Shown: positions 18,416 to 28,505 of the stretch, in pieces
Position numbering within the stretch: position 1 is the first letter of the stretch
How the letters are laid out: each line of letters begins with the position of its first letter
Assembly: GCF_002939865.1 (NCBI RefSeq)
Contig: NZ_MDEE01000022.1
Location: forward strand, 19,222-83,221
DNA length: 64,000 bases
Direction of reading: 5' to 3'
Origin: Xanthomonas dyei
Lineage (GTDB): Bacteria; Pseudomonadota; Gammaproteobacteria; Xanthomonadales; Xanthomonadaceae
Made by a program: the position numbers and the translations under genes
Notes under the pieces: model-generated
What the model was told of the DNA's origin: nothing
The model's input: the letters and a program-made list of their open reading frames with translations, nothing else
Databases searched by the model: none

Positions 18416-20017
18416 ATGTCCGCTCCCTCTTCGCGTCCTGCGGCCTCGCCGCGCTGGTTCGTCGCCGGCGACCTCAATGGCTTCTTCGGCCTGGTGGTCG
18501 ACAATCTGTCCATCCTCGGCTTCATCGCGATGGCGCTGGTGGGCATCTTCCAGTTTCCCGCCGAGGTGGTGTTCGGACGCATGTTCCCGGGCACCGCGTT
18601 CGGCGTGCTGGTGGGCAACCTGCTCTACACCTTGATGGCGCGACGGCTGGCCGCACGCACCGGGCGCGACGACGTCACCGCGATGCCGCTGGGCCTGGAC
18701 GCGCCGACCAGCATCGGCATGGCCTTGCTGGTGCTGGGCCCGGCGTTTGCCGGCTTCAAGGCGCAAGGGCTTGATCCGCAGGCGGCTGCACTCGCCACCT
18801 GGAAACTGGGCATGGCCGCGCTGGTGGTGATGGGGTTGCTCAAGCTGGTGCTGTCGTTCGTTGGCGAGGCGGTGACGCGTGCGCTGCCGCGCGCAGCCTT
18901 GCTCGGGTCGATCGCCGGTATCGCGCTGGTGCTGATGGGCCTGTTGCCCTTGCTGGAAACGTTGCGTTCGCCGGTGGCCGGCTTCGTCACCCTGGGACTG
19001 CTGCTGTACGTACTGCTGGCCAAGGGCCGCCTGCCGACCAAATTGCCGGGCGTGCTGGTGGCGTTCGTGATCGGCACGGCGCTGTATTACGGGCTTGGCC
19101 TGGCCGGATTGGGCGCGCCGGGCTTCACCGTGCCGGCGTGGACACCGCCGCAGATCGTGCTGCCGTTGCCGAATCTGGGCTTTATCGAAGGACTGCCGGC
19201 CACGGTGGCGTATCTGCCGTTGCTGTTGCCGTTTGGCCTGTTGATGGTGGTGGGCGGCATCAATGTCAGCGAGAGCGCGCGCGCTGCCGGCGATGACTAC
19301 CGTACCCGCGACATCCTGCTGGTGGAGGCACTGGCCACGCTGGTGGCCGGGGTGTGTGGCGGCGTGGCGCAGACCACGCCGTATATCGGGCAGCCTGCGT
19401 ATAAACACATGGGCGCGCGTACCGGCTATACGTTGCTGACGGGATTGTTCGTCGGCATCGGCGGCATGTTGGGCGTGATCAGCGGGCTGGTGCAATGGCT
19501 GCCGCTGGCGGTGTTGGCACCGATCATCGTGTACGTGTCCATCGACATCACCACGCAGGCGTTTCAGGCCACGCCCAGACACCACGCCGGCGCGATGGTG
19601 CTGGGGTTTCTGCCGTCGGTGGCGTACCTGCTGACCATCAAGGCGCCGGGCTGGATCGCGCCGGAGCAACTGGTTGCGTTGACCACCAAGGTGGATGGCC
19701 ATGGCCTGCCGGAACTGGCGGTGATCTTCGCGCTGGGTAATGGGTTCATCATCACCGCGATGCTGTGGATCGCCGCAGTGGCGGCCATGATCGATGGCCG
19801 GCTGCGCCGCGGTGCGGTGTTCTTGCTGGTCGCTGCGGGCTTGACGCTGTTCGGCCTCATCCATTCGGTGGACCCGCGCGGCGGCATCTATTTGCCGTGG
19901 TCGCTGCAAGGCCTGGCACGGGTGATCAGCTGGCAATTCGTCGGCGCCTATGTCGCGCTGGCGGTGACCTTGCTGTTGTTGTCGCTGCTGCCGGCACGCA
20001 AGGAGGCAGTGCAATGA
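18416..20017 (+). CDS. NCS2-like (xanthine/uracil) permease
   Basis: A polytopic membrane protein of 533 aa with about 12-14 hydrophobic segments. The pattern of an early GNLLY segment, DDVTAMPLGLDAPT and a later NVSESARAAGDDY region resembles the NCS2/AzgA branch of nucleobase or related anion permeases. The transported molecule cannot be assigned from sequence alone. Its stop overlaps the start of the LprI-like gene (ATGA) with a strong AAGGAGG site inside its end, so the two are translationally coupled. Confidence 0.62.
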   Translation: MSAPSSRPAASPRWFVAGDLNGFFGLVVDNLSILGFIAMALVGIFQFPAEVVFGRMFPGTAFGVLVGNLLYTLMARRLAARTGRDDVTAMPLGLDAPTSIGMALLVLGPAFAGFKAQGLDPQAAALATWKLGMAALVVMGLLKLVLSFVGEAVTRALPRAALLGSIAGIALVLMGLLPLLETLRSPVAGFVTLGLLLYVLLAKGRLPTKLPGVLVAFVIGTALYYGLGLAGLGAPGFTVPAWTPPQIVLPLPNLGFIEGLPATVAYLPLLLPFGLLMVVGGINVSESARAAGDDYRTRDILLVEALATLVAGVCGGVAQTTPYIGQPAYKHMGARTGYTLLTGLFVGIGGMLGVISGLVQWLPLAVLAPIIVYVSIDITTQAFQATPRHHAGAMVLGFLPSVAYLLTIKAPGWIAPEQLVALTTKVDGHGLPELAVIFALGNGFIITAMLWIAAVAAMIDGRLRRGAVFLLVAAGLTLFGLIHSVDPRGGIYLPWSLQGLARVISWQFVGAYVALAVTLLLLSLLPARKEAVQ

Positions 20018-21183
20018 ACCATCGCGCGTGCGTGGTGCGACTGCTGCTTGGCGGCGCTCTGGTGCTGAGCGCCGGCGGTGCATGGGCGGCGTCGTTCGAC
20101 TGCAAACAGGCCAGTACGCCGGTAGAAAATCGCATCTGCGCAGTGCCCGCACTCGGTCTGCTGGACGATCAACTGGACGAAAGCTACCAGGCGCTGGTGC
20201 AAACGACGCCGCGCGCTGCGGTGGCCGGCGTGCGCGAGCAACAACGCGCCTGGCTGCGGCAGCGCAACGCCTGCGCGCAGGACGCCAAGCCGGACGACTG
20301 TTTGCAGCGCAGCCTCGGCGCCAGGGCCGATGTGCTGGCCAACGCGCTCACCACGCAGCAACAGGCGCTGGACCGCATCATCGCCAGCATCCCCGGCAAG
20401 CCTGCCGAGGCCGCGCGGCAGTTGCAGGCCTACGACGCACCGCTGGCATCGGCGTGGCTGGCCTATCTGCATCAGTTCGTGCCCGCCGCCGGTGTGGATG
20501 CCGCCTTGGCGAACGCGCGGTTCGAGAGTGCGCGCAAGGCACTGCGCAAGATCGATGACTTTGCGGCGTCTCTGCTCGACGATGTGGCTGCCGGCCCGGT
20601 CTCGCAGGACCCGAAGAAGGTGTTGTTGCTGCTGCGCATGTGGATCGAGCAAGACGGCAGCGGTAATCGGCCCTACGTGCATTGCTTCATTTTCGCGGCG
20701 GTGGGTGAGCCGGCGTACGAGGCATTCGGCCCGCTGTATGGCTCTACGCGCGACTCGTTCGCCCCGGTGTGCGAGCCACCGGGTGGCCTGTTTGCGCTGG
20801 CCAGCTGGAAGCAGCTGGACGATGGGTTCGATTCCTTGATCGAAGCCTTGAGCAAGGACGCCGGCACCATCCGCTATGCCAGCTACGCCGAGTGGCAGGT
20901 GATTGCGCTGCGCGCCTCGGTGTCGCCGCTGTTGTACCTGCAGCCGGCCTTGCGCAAGCGCTATGGCGATGATCCGGACCAGGCCATCGCGGCCTGGGAC
21001 GGCGATGACAGCGAGTGGCCGGCCGCAGACCGCAAGGCGGCGCGCGCCTTGTTGCCCAAGGTCCGCGCGGACACCGCGGCGTGGCTGGTGCGCGAAAAGC
21101 AGCTGCCCGCAAAGCAGGCCGATCAGGCTGCCGCCGCGATCGTGGCGGCCTGGGTGAATGCGCGCTTGGACTTCGCCAATTGA
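20014..21183 (+). CDS. LprI/DUF1311-domain periplasmic protein
   Basis: A 389-aa secreted protein. A signal peptide (cleavage after about residue 26, AWA-AS) precedes a lysozyme-inhibitor LprI-type domain (DUF1311, about 28-100) with its typical cysteines: the pattern SFDCKQASTPVENRIC, later a W.RQRNAC and DDCL. The remaining 280 residues have no domain I recognise. DUF1311 proteins bind lysozyme in characterised mycobacterial cases; here the role is unknown. Start ATG at 20014 overlaps the permease stop and has an AAGGAGG Shine-Dalgarno. Confidence 0.75.
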   Translation: MNHRACVVRLLLGGALVLSAGGAWAASFDCKQASTPVENRICAVPALGLLDDQLDESYQALVQTTPRAAVAGVREQQRAWLRQRNACAQDAKPDDCLQRSLGARADVLANALTTQQQALDRIIASIPGKPAEAARQLQAYDAPLASAWLAYLHQFVPAAGVDAALANARFESARKALRKIDDFAASLLDDVAAGPVSQDPKKVLLLLRMWIEQDGSGNRPYVHCFIFAAVGEPAYEAFGPLYGSTRDSFAPVCEPPGGLFALASWKQLDDGFDSLIEALSKDAGTIRYASYAEWQVIALRASVSPLLYLQPALRKRYGDDPDQAIAAWDGDDSEWPAADRKAARALLPKVRADTAAWLVREKQLPAKQADQAAAAIVAAWVNARLDFAN

Positions 21184-21358
21184 ACGCGGTGTGCCGTGTA
21201 AAGCGCTTCGTTTTTGGCGTCAGCGTTTCGTAGTTGGTAGTTCGCGCCGGACCCCGCGTCGAGGGCTGCTGCGTGGCGCGCAGACTGAGGGTGTGTGGCG
21301 CGCGCCTGACAACGCATCGCCTGGCAATGCACGCGCGCGATTGATGAATGCGCGGCGG

Positions 21359-21420
21359 CCTGACATCGATGGAACCACCGCACCATCTCATGGTCACACC
21401 CTGGTGTTGTCGATGTCAGG
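21359..21420 (+). promoter_or_regulatory. Inverted repeat overlapping the ribosome-binding site of the DUF3014 gene
   Basis: Two perfect 11-nt arms (CCTGACATCGA at 21359-21369 and TCGATGTCAGG at 21410-21420) flank a 40-nt spacer. The right arm runs into the Shine-Dalgarno AGGAG just before the ATG at 21427, so the folded mRNA would hide part of the site. A DNA operator is an alternative reading. Confidence 0.45.
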
Positions 21421-21426
21421 AGTTCC

Positions 21427-22245
21427 ATGATGCAAACCAAGTCCTCGCGCTGGCCGTGGCTGTTGGCGGTACCGTTCATTGCTGGCGCGGCCTGGTGGCT
21501 GTTCCGCGGGCCATCCGACCCATCCAGCGCGTTGCCCGCGCCAATCAGCCAGACCGCGAGCGCGGTGGCTGCCGCTGTCGCGCCGTCGCCGCCGGCACCC
21601 GCCGAGCCGCGTCATCCGGTGCAGACGCCATCGGCCGACGCGGCGGATGCGGCGATTCCTGCATTGGCGCAGAGCGACGCTGCTGCATGGCAGGCGCTGT
21701 TGGACCTGGTGCAGCAGGACGACGCGCTGTCGATCGTGCTGCGCGCGCACCTGATCGAACGCGTGGTGGTGATGGTCGACAACCTCACCCAGCCCAGCAT
21801 CAGCCGTCGCGTCTCGGTGCTGCAGCCGGTGCCGGGCGAACTGCAGGTGTCCAGCGCAGCCGATCGCAGCGTGATCGACCAGGCCAACGCCGCGCGCTAT
21901 GCGCCGTATGTCGCCGCGTTGACCAGCGTGGATGCGCAGGCGCTGGTGCGGAGTTATGTGCGCTTCTACCCATTGTTTCAGCAGGCCTACGCGAACCTGG
22001 GCGCGCCGGACCGTTACTTCAACGACCGCGTGATCGATGTGATCGATCATCTGCTGCGCACGCCGGAGCCACGCCAACCGATTGCCGTGGTGCGCGATGC
22101 GCATGGCCGCTATCTCTTTGCGGATCCGGCGCTGGAATCTGCATCGGTCGGGCAGAAGGCACTGTTGCGGCTGGGGCCGACCCAGGCTGCCGCGGTGAAG
22201 GCGCAGTTGCAGGCCATTCGCGCGGCGTTGTTGCAGGGACGTTGA
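21427..22245 (+). CDS. DUF3014 domain-containing membrane-anchored protein
   Basis: A 272-aa protein with one N-terminal membrane segment (about 9-26), a Pro/Ala-rich linker (about 30-75) and a DUF3014 domain: LDLVQQDDALSIVLRAHLIERVVVMVDNL, then SYVRFYPLFQQAYANLG and YFNDRVIDVIDHLL. Function unknown; the topology suggests a periplasmic domain tethered to the inner membrane. AGGAG lies 4-5 nt before the ATG and is part of an inverted repeat (separate entry). It stands alone between two non-related genes. Confidence 0.82.
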   Translation: MMQTKSSRWPWLLAVPFIAGAAWWLFRGPSDPSSALPAPISQTASAVAAAVAPSPPAPAEPRHPVQTPSADAADAAIPALAQSDAAAWQALLDLVQQDDALSIVLRAHLIERVVVMVDNLTQPSISRRVSVLQPVPGELQVSSAADRSVIDQANAARYAPYVAALTSVDAQALVRSYVRFYPLFQQAYANLGAPDRYFNDRVIDVIDHLLRTPEPRQPIAVVRDAHGRYLFADPALESASVGQKALLRLGPTQAAAVKAQLQAIRAALLQGR

Positions 22246-22455
22246 GGTTGGCGGTTCGGCTGCGTCCAAATCAAAGGTCGCATTTGTGCGGCCTTGCATG
22301 TGCGATCTCTGGGGACGCGTAACCGTGCCCAATAACACGGGCGAGCTACCACAGCACCGAACGCGCAGCAAAAGCGACTTGCGCGCGTCAGCCGTGCATT
22401 GACCGACATTGAAGCTGACCGGCACACACGCGCTGCGTGATGCCGGTGGCATCGC

Positions 22456-23163
22456 CTATGCCGCATCCAGCTCCGGATAGTGGCGGAAGATGCCGTTGGT
22501 GTTGAACGCCACGCGGCGTTCGGATGCGAGATACGCGGCAATGCGCGGGCGCTCGGCCACGCGTTGCTGCAGGGCCTTCAGCCCCGGCAACGTCTTCGAC
22601 AGCGTTGCCATGCGCCTGGGGAACATGTACTCCAAGCCGCTGATCAGCTGAAACAGCGATAGATCCACGTACGAATGGGTGCCAAGCACATGCGTGCCGC
22701 CTGCCTGTTGCAGCACTTGCTCGAAGTAGCCAAGGAACTTTGGTAGCCGGTTTTCGCGCAGATCCTTGGCGCGTTTGGCCGCTTCGGTTTGTTGATCTTC
22801 GTAGTACAGCCCGACGCCGATCGGGTGATGGGTGTCGTGCACTTCGGCCACCAGGTCGGCGATGGTCATCTGTAACTGCAATGCCTGCAGGCGCTGCGCC
22901 TCTGACTCGGGCACCAACTGCAATTGCGGGCCAATGGCATGCAGGATGGCTGCCACCTGCGACACCACCACCTCGCCCGCACGCAGAAACGGCGGTGCGA
23001 ATGGGTATGCACCAGCGTGCTTGCCTTCCAGAAACGCGGTCATGACCTCGTCGCCGTCGATGCGCGCGACGTCGGTGTAGCTGGCGCCGGCATCTTCCAA
23101 TGCCAGGCGGACGAACTCACCGCGGCCTTGCAGGCCGGTCCAGTAATAGAGCTGATAGTGCAT
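22456..23163 (-). CDS. Glutathione S-transferase family protein
   Basis: A 235-aa cytosolic GST. The thioredoxin-like N-terminal domain starts YQLYYWTGLQGRGEFVRLALE, with an aromatic/Tyr-rich active-site region, and contains the conserved SQVAAIL segment (Ser binding the glutathione gamma-glutamyl group). The helical C-terminal domain follows (about 95-230) with the N-capping-like motif in SYVDLSLFQLI. It may detoxify electrophiles; the substrate is unknown. The bidirectional region upstream is shared with the GIY-YIG gene, which is on the same strand upstream. Confidence 0.88.
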   Translation of the reverse strand: MHYQLYYWTGLQGRGEFVRLALEDAGASYTDVARIDGDEVMTAFLEGKHAGAYPFAPPFLRAGEVVVSQVAAILHAIGPQLQLVPESEAQRLQALQLQMTIADLVAEVHDTHHPIGVGLYYEDQQTEAAKRAKDLRENRLPKFLGYFEQVLQQAGGTHVLGTHSYVDLSLFQLISGLEYMFPRRMATLSKTLPGLKALQQRVAERPRIAAYLASERRVAFNTNGIFRHYPELDAA

Positions 23164-23209
23164 GCGCTGCTCCGGTGTCGGATGGCGCTACAGCGTAGGG
23201 AGCGGGCGG

Positions 23210-23518
23210 CTAGGCGGGCGTGATCGGGGTGTCGGTAGCGTGTGACCCGGCGCTGCATGGCGGCTGCGCCAGCAGCCAGGCCAGCTTGCGCGCTCGGGGT
23301 TGGCGTTTGAGTGCGCACTCCGCACGCGAAGCGCTGGCGCGGTCGGGATACGGGTGGCTGGCGAGGATCTGCAGTGGCGGATTGGCCCGCGTGTAGCGCG
23401 CACCTGTGCCCCGCACATGCGCCTGGAAGCGCCGTTCCAGATCGTTGGTGATCCCGGCGTAATAGCTGCCGTTGCGACATTGCAGCAAGTAGAGATACCA
23501 GGGTTTGGGCGCATCCAT
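23210..23518 (-). CDS. GIY-YIG nuclease superfamily protein
   Basis: A 102-aa single-domain protein of the UPF0213/YhbQ type. The GIY-YIG core is clear: WYLYLLQC, then [16 protein letters not shown], with the catalytic Arg of the second motif in ERR, and a later ARYTRANPP and E residue (SRAECALKR). The family includes DNA repair and homing nucleases, but the small stand-alone forms are poorly characterised. The ATG at 23518 matches the family N-terminus; the open frame to 23626 is unconserved. Confidence 0.88.
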   Translation of the reverse strand: MDAPKPWYLYLLQCRNGSYYAGITNDLERRFQAHVRGTGARYTRANPPLQILASHPYPDRASASRAECALKRQPRARKLAWLLAQPPCSAGSHATDTPITPA

Positions 23519-23609
23519 CTGCGCATTATCGCCATGGATGCCGCGCTTGTGCAGCGCGCTGTCGCAAGGTCGCATCGCCGGCCCGTGCAGGCGAGACGGC
23601 GCGTGAGTG

Positions 23610-23634
23610 AATAACCACCTAAACATTGGTTATT
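23610..23634. promoter_or_regulatory. AT-rich palindrome, candidate operator
   Basis: AATAACCA and TGGTTATT are perfect inverted 8-mers separated by 9 bp, conspicuous in a GC-rich background. The site lies 155 bp upstream of the TonB receptor that opens the Ssu-type cluster and about 90 bp upstream of the GIY-YIG gene. A LysR-type sulfur regulator site is a plausible but unproven reading. Confidence 0.4.
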
Positions 23635-23788
23635 TGACGCTCATGGCGCTGGCAAACAGCATGCCGTATCGCCATTCGCGGTCGAGGCGGCTTCGCGCTC
23701 AACGCGTCATCGCACAGCGTGCAACGCGGCCGAGTCGCCGCAATGCGACTTGCCCCATAGCGCTCTCCAGCCCATACGAAGGACCTGC

Positions 23789-26041
23789 ATGCTTGTGCAA
23801 CACCGAACCCCTGCGAGGATCGTACCTGCGTCGAGGGTGTGGGGAACACCTCAGTTGCTGGCGTGGAGTCTTGCAGTGGCGTGCACACCGGCGCTGGCCA
23901 ACGCGTCGAGCGAAGCAGCAGGGCCGGAGAGCGCGGCACAGACGCTGGGCGCGGTGACGGTGACCGCCACGCGCCGCGAAACGACCTTGCAGCAGGTGCC
24001 GGTGGCGGTGTCGGTGGTGCAGGGCCAGACCCTGGAGCGCGAGAACCGCAACAGCGTGGCCGACCTGCCGGCGCTGGTACCCAGCCTGACCTTTCGCAGC
24101 GGCGCATCCAACAAGGACACCTAGTTGTTCCTGCGTGGCGTTGGCACCATTTCTACCTCGCCGGGCGTGGAGCCCAGCGTGGCCACGGTGATCGATGGCG
24201 TGGTGCTGGGCCGCCCGGGGCAGGCCACCCTGGACCTGCTCGATGTCGAACGTATCGAAGTACTGCGTGGGCCGCAGGGCACCTTGTTCGGCAAGAACGC
24301 CTCGGCCGGCGTGCTCAATATCGTCAGCAAGCCGGCGCCGGAGGTGTTTGGCGGCTATGTGGATTATTCCCACTTCGGCGGCGGCGACGAAGACCGCGTG
24401 CATGCCAGCATCGGCGGTGCGCTGGTGCCGGAGGTGCTCAAGGCCAGCGTGTCGGCGGTGTGGGCCGAATACGGCGGCAACGTGCGCAATGTGGCCGACG
24501 GGCAGACCGTCAATGGCTACCGGCGCGCCGGCGCACGCGTGCGGCTGGACCTCACGCCAAGCCCGGACTTCAGCGCGACCTTGCTCGCCGATTACCTGAA
24601 ATCGCATAGCGATGCGCCCAGCGGCGTCGTCGTTGCCAGCACACGCACCGACTTTGCCGCTGCGCTTGCGCCGGTACGTGGCAGTGCCGACAACCGCAAG
24701 ATCAACAGCGATTACCCCACCTTTCTGGACGACATCAACAAGGGCGCGTCGCTGCAACTGGACCGGCATATCGGCGAGGTGGTGCTGACCTCGATCAGCG
24801 CATGGCGGCAATGGGATAACACGCAGTTCCAGGACGGCGACCGCACTGCCCAGCGCAGTGCGGCATTTCCGGCATCGCACGATCGTGGCGAGCTGGGCTA
24901 CACGCAGTATTCGCAGGAACTGCGCGTGCAGACCCCGCGCGACCGTGCAGTGGAAGCGGTGGCCGGGCTGTATTACCTGCACGCTCGTAGCGACGAAACC
25001 TATCGCCGCAGCGTGACCACACCCACCGCCAGCAATGTGGGTGTGGCCGATTACGACACCCGCGCGCAGACCTATGCGCTGTTCGGCGAGGCCACCTGGC
25101 ATTGGCGCCCGGACCTGCGCGCCTTGTTGGGCGCGCGCGTCACCCGCGACACGCTCGAGTATCAGCATCAGCGCGTGTCCAGTGCGGCAACAGCGGTCAC
25201 CGGGATTCAGCCCTCCACGGCCAGCGCCGGCAGCACCTCCGAACATGGCGTGTCCGGGCGCGCCGGCCTGCAGTACGACATTAACGAGCAGACCACCGGT
25301 TACCTCACCTATTCGCGTGGCTACAAGGGCCCGGCCTACAACGTGTTCTTCAACATGCAGCCGCGCGACACGCCGGCGCTGAGGCCGGAGACGTCAACCG
25401 CCTGGGAGTTGGGGTTGAAGACGCGCGCGCTGGACGACCGGCTCAGTGCGAATGTGGCGTTGTTTCACACCGACTATGCCGATTACCAGGCCAACTTCTT
25501 CGACACCGTGGCCGGGCAGGTGGTGACGCGGTTGATCAATGCCGGGCAGGTGCGCACGCAAGGCCTGGAGCTGGATCTGGACTACCGGCCTACCGAGCGG
25601 CTCAGCCTGGCCGCATCGCTGGCGTATACGCAGGCGCGCATCCAGCGCTTCGCGTGCCCGGCGGCAGCGGCGGCCAACTGCAATGTCGACGGCAAGCCGC
25701 TGCCGTTTTCGCAGGACTGGAAGGGCAATCTGCGTGCCGGCTACCGCGTGCCGCTGCGTGGCAGCCTGGCCGTGGAGTTCAACGGCGATGTGAGCTGGCA
25801 GGACAGCGTGCAGTACGACCTCAGCCAGACCGCGCAAACCCTGCAGGGCCCGTATGCGATCTGGAACGCCAGCATCGCGCTGGCCGACGACGCGCATGGC
25901 TGGCGGGTGGCGGTGCTGGGCCGCAACCTGGGTGATCGCGCGTATGCGCCGCTGTTGGCCAATGCCACCGGCAATGTCTACCGGCTGGTCCCGCGCGACG
26001 ACCGGCGCTACGTCGGCGTGCAAGTGCACAAGGATTTTTGA
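23789..26041 (+). pseudogene. TonB-dependent receptor interrupted by an in-frame TAG
   Basis: Reading from the ATG at 23789, a signal peptide (cleavage after about residue 35, ALANAS), a VTVTATR TonB-box-like segment and the plug start are normal, but codon 112 is TAG (24122-24124). The frame continues unchanged afterwards for 638 codons with a normal plug (LDVERIEVLRGPQGTLFGKNASAG) and full beta-barrel ending in Phe. The broken point, NKDT(stop)LFLRG, sits in a conserved stretch where receptors usually have a residue such as Ser, so one base change would restore it. The gene precedes a monooxygenase/Ssu-type cluster and probably imported its substrate across the outer membrane. Confidence 0.88.
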
Positions 26042-26108
26042 GGATGCAATCGATGGGTTTACACAGTGAGATCAAGCACACGCAGTGCGTCCTGCTGGGT
26101 GGTCGGCG

Positions 26109-27437
26109 ATGAGCGCGCCACGGCAGCTGTCGCTGGGTGCCTTCCTGATGGCGACCGGCCACCACGTCGCGGCCTGGCGGCACCCGCAGGCGAGCGCAGA
26201 CACGCTGGATTTTGCGCAGTACCGCGAGATGGTGCGCATCGCCGAGGCCGCCAAGTTCGATGCCGTGTTCGTGGCCGATAGCCTGGCCGCAGCCGGCGGG
26301 CCGATCGCACCGCGGATGGCGCGTTCCAGCCTGTTCGAGCCGCTCACGCTGCTCAGCGCGCTGGCCACGGTGAGCGAGCGCATCGGCCTGATCGCCACCA
26401 TGACCACCAGTTACAACGAGCCGTATCACGTGGCGCGCAAGTTCGCCTCGCTGGACCATCTGTCTGGCGGACGGGCCGGGTGGAATCTGGTCACCTCCGA
26501 CGCCGCCGATGAGGCGCTCAACTTCAATCGCGATGCGCATTACGTGCATGCGGAGCGCTATGCGCGGGCGCGCGAATTTCAGCAGGTAGTCGCTGGCCTG
26601 TGGGACAGCTGGGACGATGACGCGTTCATTGCCGACAAGGCGGCCGGCCTGCATCACGACCCGGCGCGTGCGCATGTGCTCGATCATCGCGGCACGCACT
26701 TTCAGGTGCGCGGGCCGCTCAATATCGCGCGCGCGCCGCAAGGGCATCCGGTGCTGGTGCAGGCCGGTTCGTCCGAGCCCGGGCGCGCGCTGGCGGCAGA
26801 AACCGCCGAGGTGGTGTTCACCGCGCAATCGTCGCTGGCCAAGGCACAGGCGTTCTATGCGGATATCAAAGAGCGGCTGGAGCAGTTTGGCCGCACGCGC
26901 GATGCATTGAAGGTGCTGCCGGGCGTGTTCATCGTGGTGGGACAAAGCCAGGCCGAAGCGCAGGAAAAATTCGAGCAGTTCCAGGAGCTGGTGGAGCCTG
27001 AGGTCGGCATCGCGCTGCTGTCGCGCATGCTGGGCAACTTCGATCTGTCCGGCTATCCGCCGGACGGACCGTTGCCGGAATTGCCGCTCACCGAAACTGG
27101 CCAGCGCAGCCGCCAGCAGTTGTTCACCGAACTGGCCGAGCAGGACCAGTTGAGCATTGCCCAGCTCGGCCGGCGCATTGCCGGTGGGCGCGGGCATTAC
27201 AGCCTGATCGGCACGCCCGCGCAGATTGCCGACGAGTTGCAGGCGTGGTTCGAGCAAGGCGCCGCCGATGGCTTCAATGTGCTGGTGCCGCACCTGCCTG
27301 GTGGCCTGGCCGATGTGGCCACGCACGTGGTACCGGAGCTGCAACGGCGTGGTCTGTTTCGGCGTGACTATGCAGGGCGCACCTTGCGCGATCATCTGGG
27401 GCTGGCACGCCCCGTCAATCGCTTCAGCGCACGCTGA
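26109..27437 (+). CDS. LLM-class flavin-dependent monooxygenase (NtaA/SnaA/DszA family)
   Basis: A 442-aa member of the bacterial luciferase-like group that uses reduced flavin from a separate reductase. Family features include LSLGAFLMATGHH at the start, FDAVFVADS, the SGGRAGWNLVTS motif around residue 125, and VLVQAGSSEPGRALAA about residue 220. Relatives oxidise nitrilotriacetate, dibenzothiophene sulfone and similar compounds. Placed between an outer-membrane receptor and an SsuABC-type transporter, it probably opens an organosulfur or similar xenobiotic for sulfur supply; the exact substrate is not readable. The ATG at 26109 matches the family start. No flavin reductase gene is in the cluster. 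Confidence 0.9.
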   Translation: MSAPRQLSLGAFLMATGHHVAAWRHPQASADTLDFAQYREMVRIAEAAKFDAVFVADSLAAAGGPIAPRMARSSLFEPLTLLSALATVSERIGLIATMTTSYNEPYHVARKFASLDHLSGGRAGWNLVTSDAADEALNFNRDAHYVHAERYARAREFQQVVAGLWDSWDDDAFIADKAAGLHHDPARAHVLDHRGTHFQVRGPLNIARAPQGHPVLVQAGSSEPGRALAAETAEVVFTAQSSLAKAQAFYADIKERLEQFGRTRDALKVLPGVFIVVGQSQAEAQEKFEQFQELVEPEVGIALLSRMLGNFDLSGYPPDGPLPELPLTETGQRSRQQLFTELAEQDQLSIAQLGRRIAGGRGHYSLIGTPAQIADELQAWFEQGAADGFNVLVPHLPGGLADVATHVVPELQRRGLFRRDYAGRTLRDHLGLARPVNRFSAR

Positions 27438-27453
27438 TCTACCGGACATTCTG

Positions 27454-28494
27454 ATGACCTATCTCGCACATCCCGATCGTTACGACCGCATCGCCTACCG
27501 CCGTGTCGGCCGTAGCGGCCTTGTCTTGCCCGCATTGTCGCTGGGGCTGTGGCACAACTTTGGCGACAGCACGCCGATCGACACCCAGCGCGCCTTGCTG
27601 CGCACCGCCTTCGATCTGGGCATCACCCATTTCGATCTAGCCAACAACTATGGCCCGCCGTATGGCAGCGCGGAGCGCAACTTCGGCCGTTTGCTGCGCG
27701 AGGATTTCAAGCCGTATCGCGATGAATTGATCATTTCCACCAAGGCCGGCTGGGACATGTGGCCCGGCCCCTACGGGCAGGGCGGCAGTTCGCGCAAGTA
27801 TCTGTTGTCCAGCCTGGACCAGAGCCTGCAAAGGCTGGGCGTGGACTATGTGGACATCTTCTATTCGCACCGTTTCGATGCGGACACGCCGTTGGAAGAA
27901 ACCGCCGGCGCATTGGCCAGCGCCGTGCAACAAGGCAAGGCGCTGTACGTGGGCGTGTCGTCGTATTCGGCGGCGCGCACGCGTGAGATCGCCGCATTGC
28001 TGCGCGAGTGGAAGGTGCCGTTGCTGATCCATCAACCGGCCTACAACCTGTTCAACCGGTGGCTTGAGCACGAGCTGCTGGATGCCACCGCAGACATCGG
28101 GGCCGGGGTGATCGCATTCACGCCGCTGGCACAGGGCCTGCTCACCGGCAAGTATCTCGATGGCGTGCCGGCCGATGCGCGCGTCAATCGCCCAGGTGGG
28201 CAATCGCTGCGGCCGGAGCATCTGTCCGACGACAACCTGCAACGCGCGCGTGGATTGAATGCGATTGCGCAGCGTCGCGGACAAAGCCTTGCGCAGCTGG
28301 CACTGGCCTGGGTGCTGCGCGATGCGCGGGTGAGTTCGGGGTTGTTGGGTGCCAGCCGGCCAGAGCAGTTGGTCGAAAATGTCGCGGCATTGCGCAACCT
28401 GAGTTTCAGCGCAGACGAGTTGGCCGAGATCGATCGCTTCGCGGTCGAGGGCGGCATCAACCTGTGGGAAAAACCGTCAACCGATTGGCAATGA
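27454..28494 (+). CDS. Aldo/keto reductase (YghZ/KCNAB-like)
   Basis: A 346-aa NADPH-dependent TIM-barrel enzyme. The catalytic tetrad can be followed: Asp and Tyr in FDLANNYGPPYGSAE, Lys in IISTKAGWDMWPGPYG, and His in DIFYSHRFD. The C-terminal cofactor region (LLGASRPEQLVENVAAL) is typical. It is closest to the L-glyceraldehyde-3-phosphate reductase/YghZ branch. The ATG lies 17 nt after the monooxygenase stop, so it belongs to the same operon and may reduce an aldehyde released by the monooxygenase. That pairing is inference. Confidence 0.9.
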   Translation: MTYLAHPDRYDRIAYRRVGRSGLVLPALSLGLWHNFGDSTPIDTQRALLRTAFDLGITHFDLANNYGPPYGSAERNFGRLLREDFKPYRDELIISTKAGWDMWPGPYGQGGSSRKYLLSSLDQSLQRLGVDYVDIFYSHRFDADTPLEETAGALASAVQQGKALYVGVSSYSAARTREIAALLREWKVPLLIHQPAYNLFNRWLEHELLDATADIGAGVIAFTPLAQGLLTGKYLDGVPADARVNRPGGQSLRPEHLSDDNLQRARGLNAIAQRRGQSLAQLALAWVLRDARVSSGLLGASRPEQLVENVAALRNLSFSADELAEIDRFAVEGGINLWEKPSTDWQ

Positions 28495-28505
28495 GGAGAT
28501 CGTCG

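Noticed and set aside
18269..20152. Minus-strand open frame of 627 codons antisense to the permease
   Set aside because: His/Gln/Arg-rich shadow of hydrophobic codons on the other strand.
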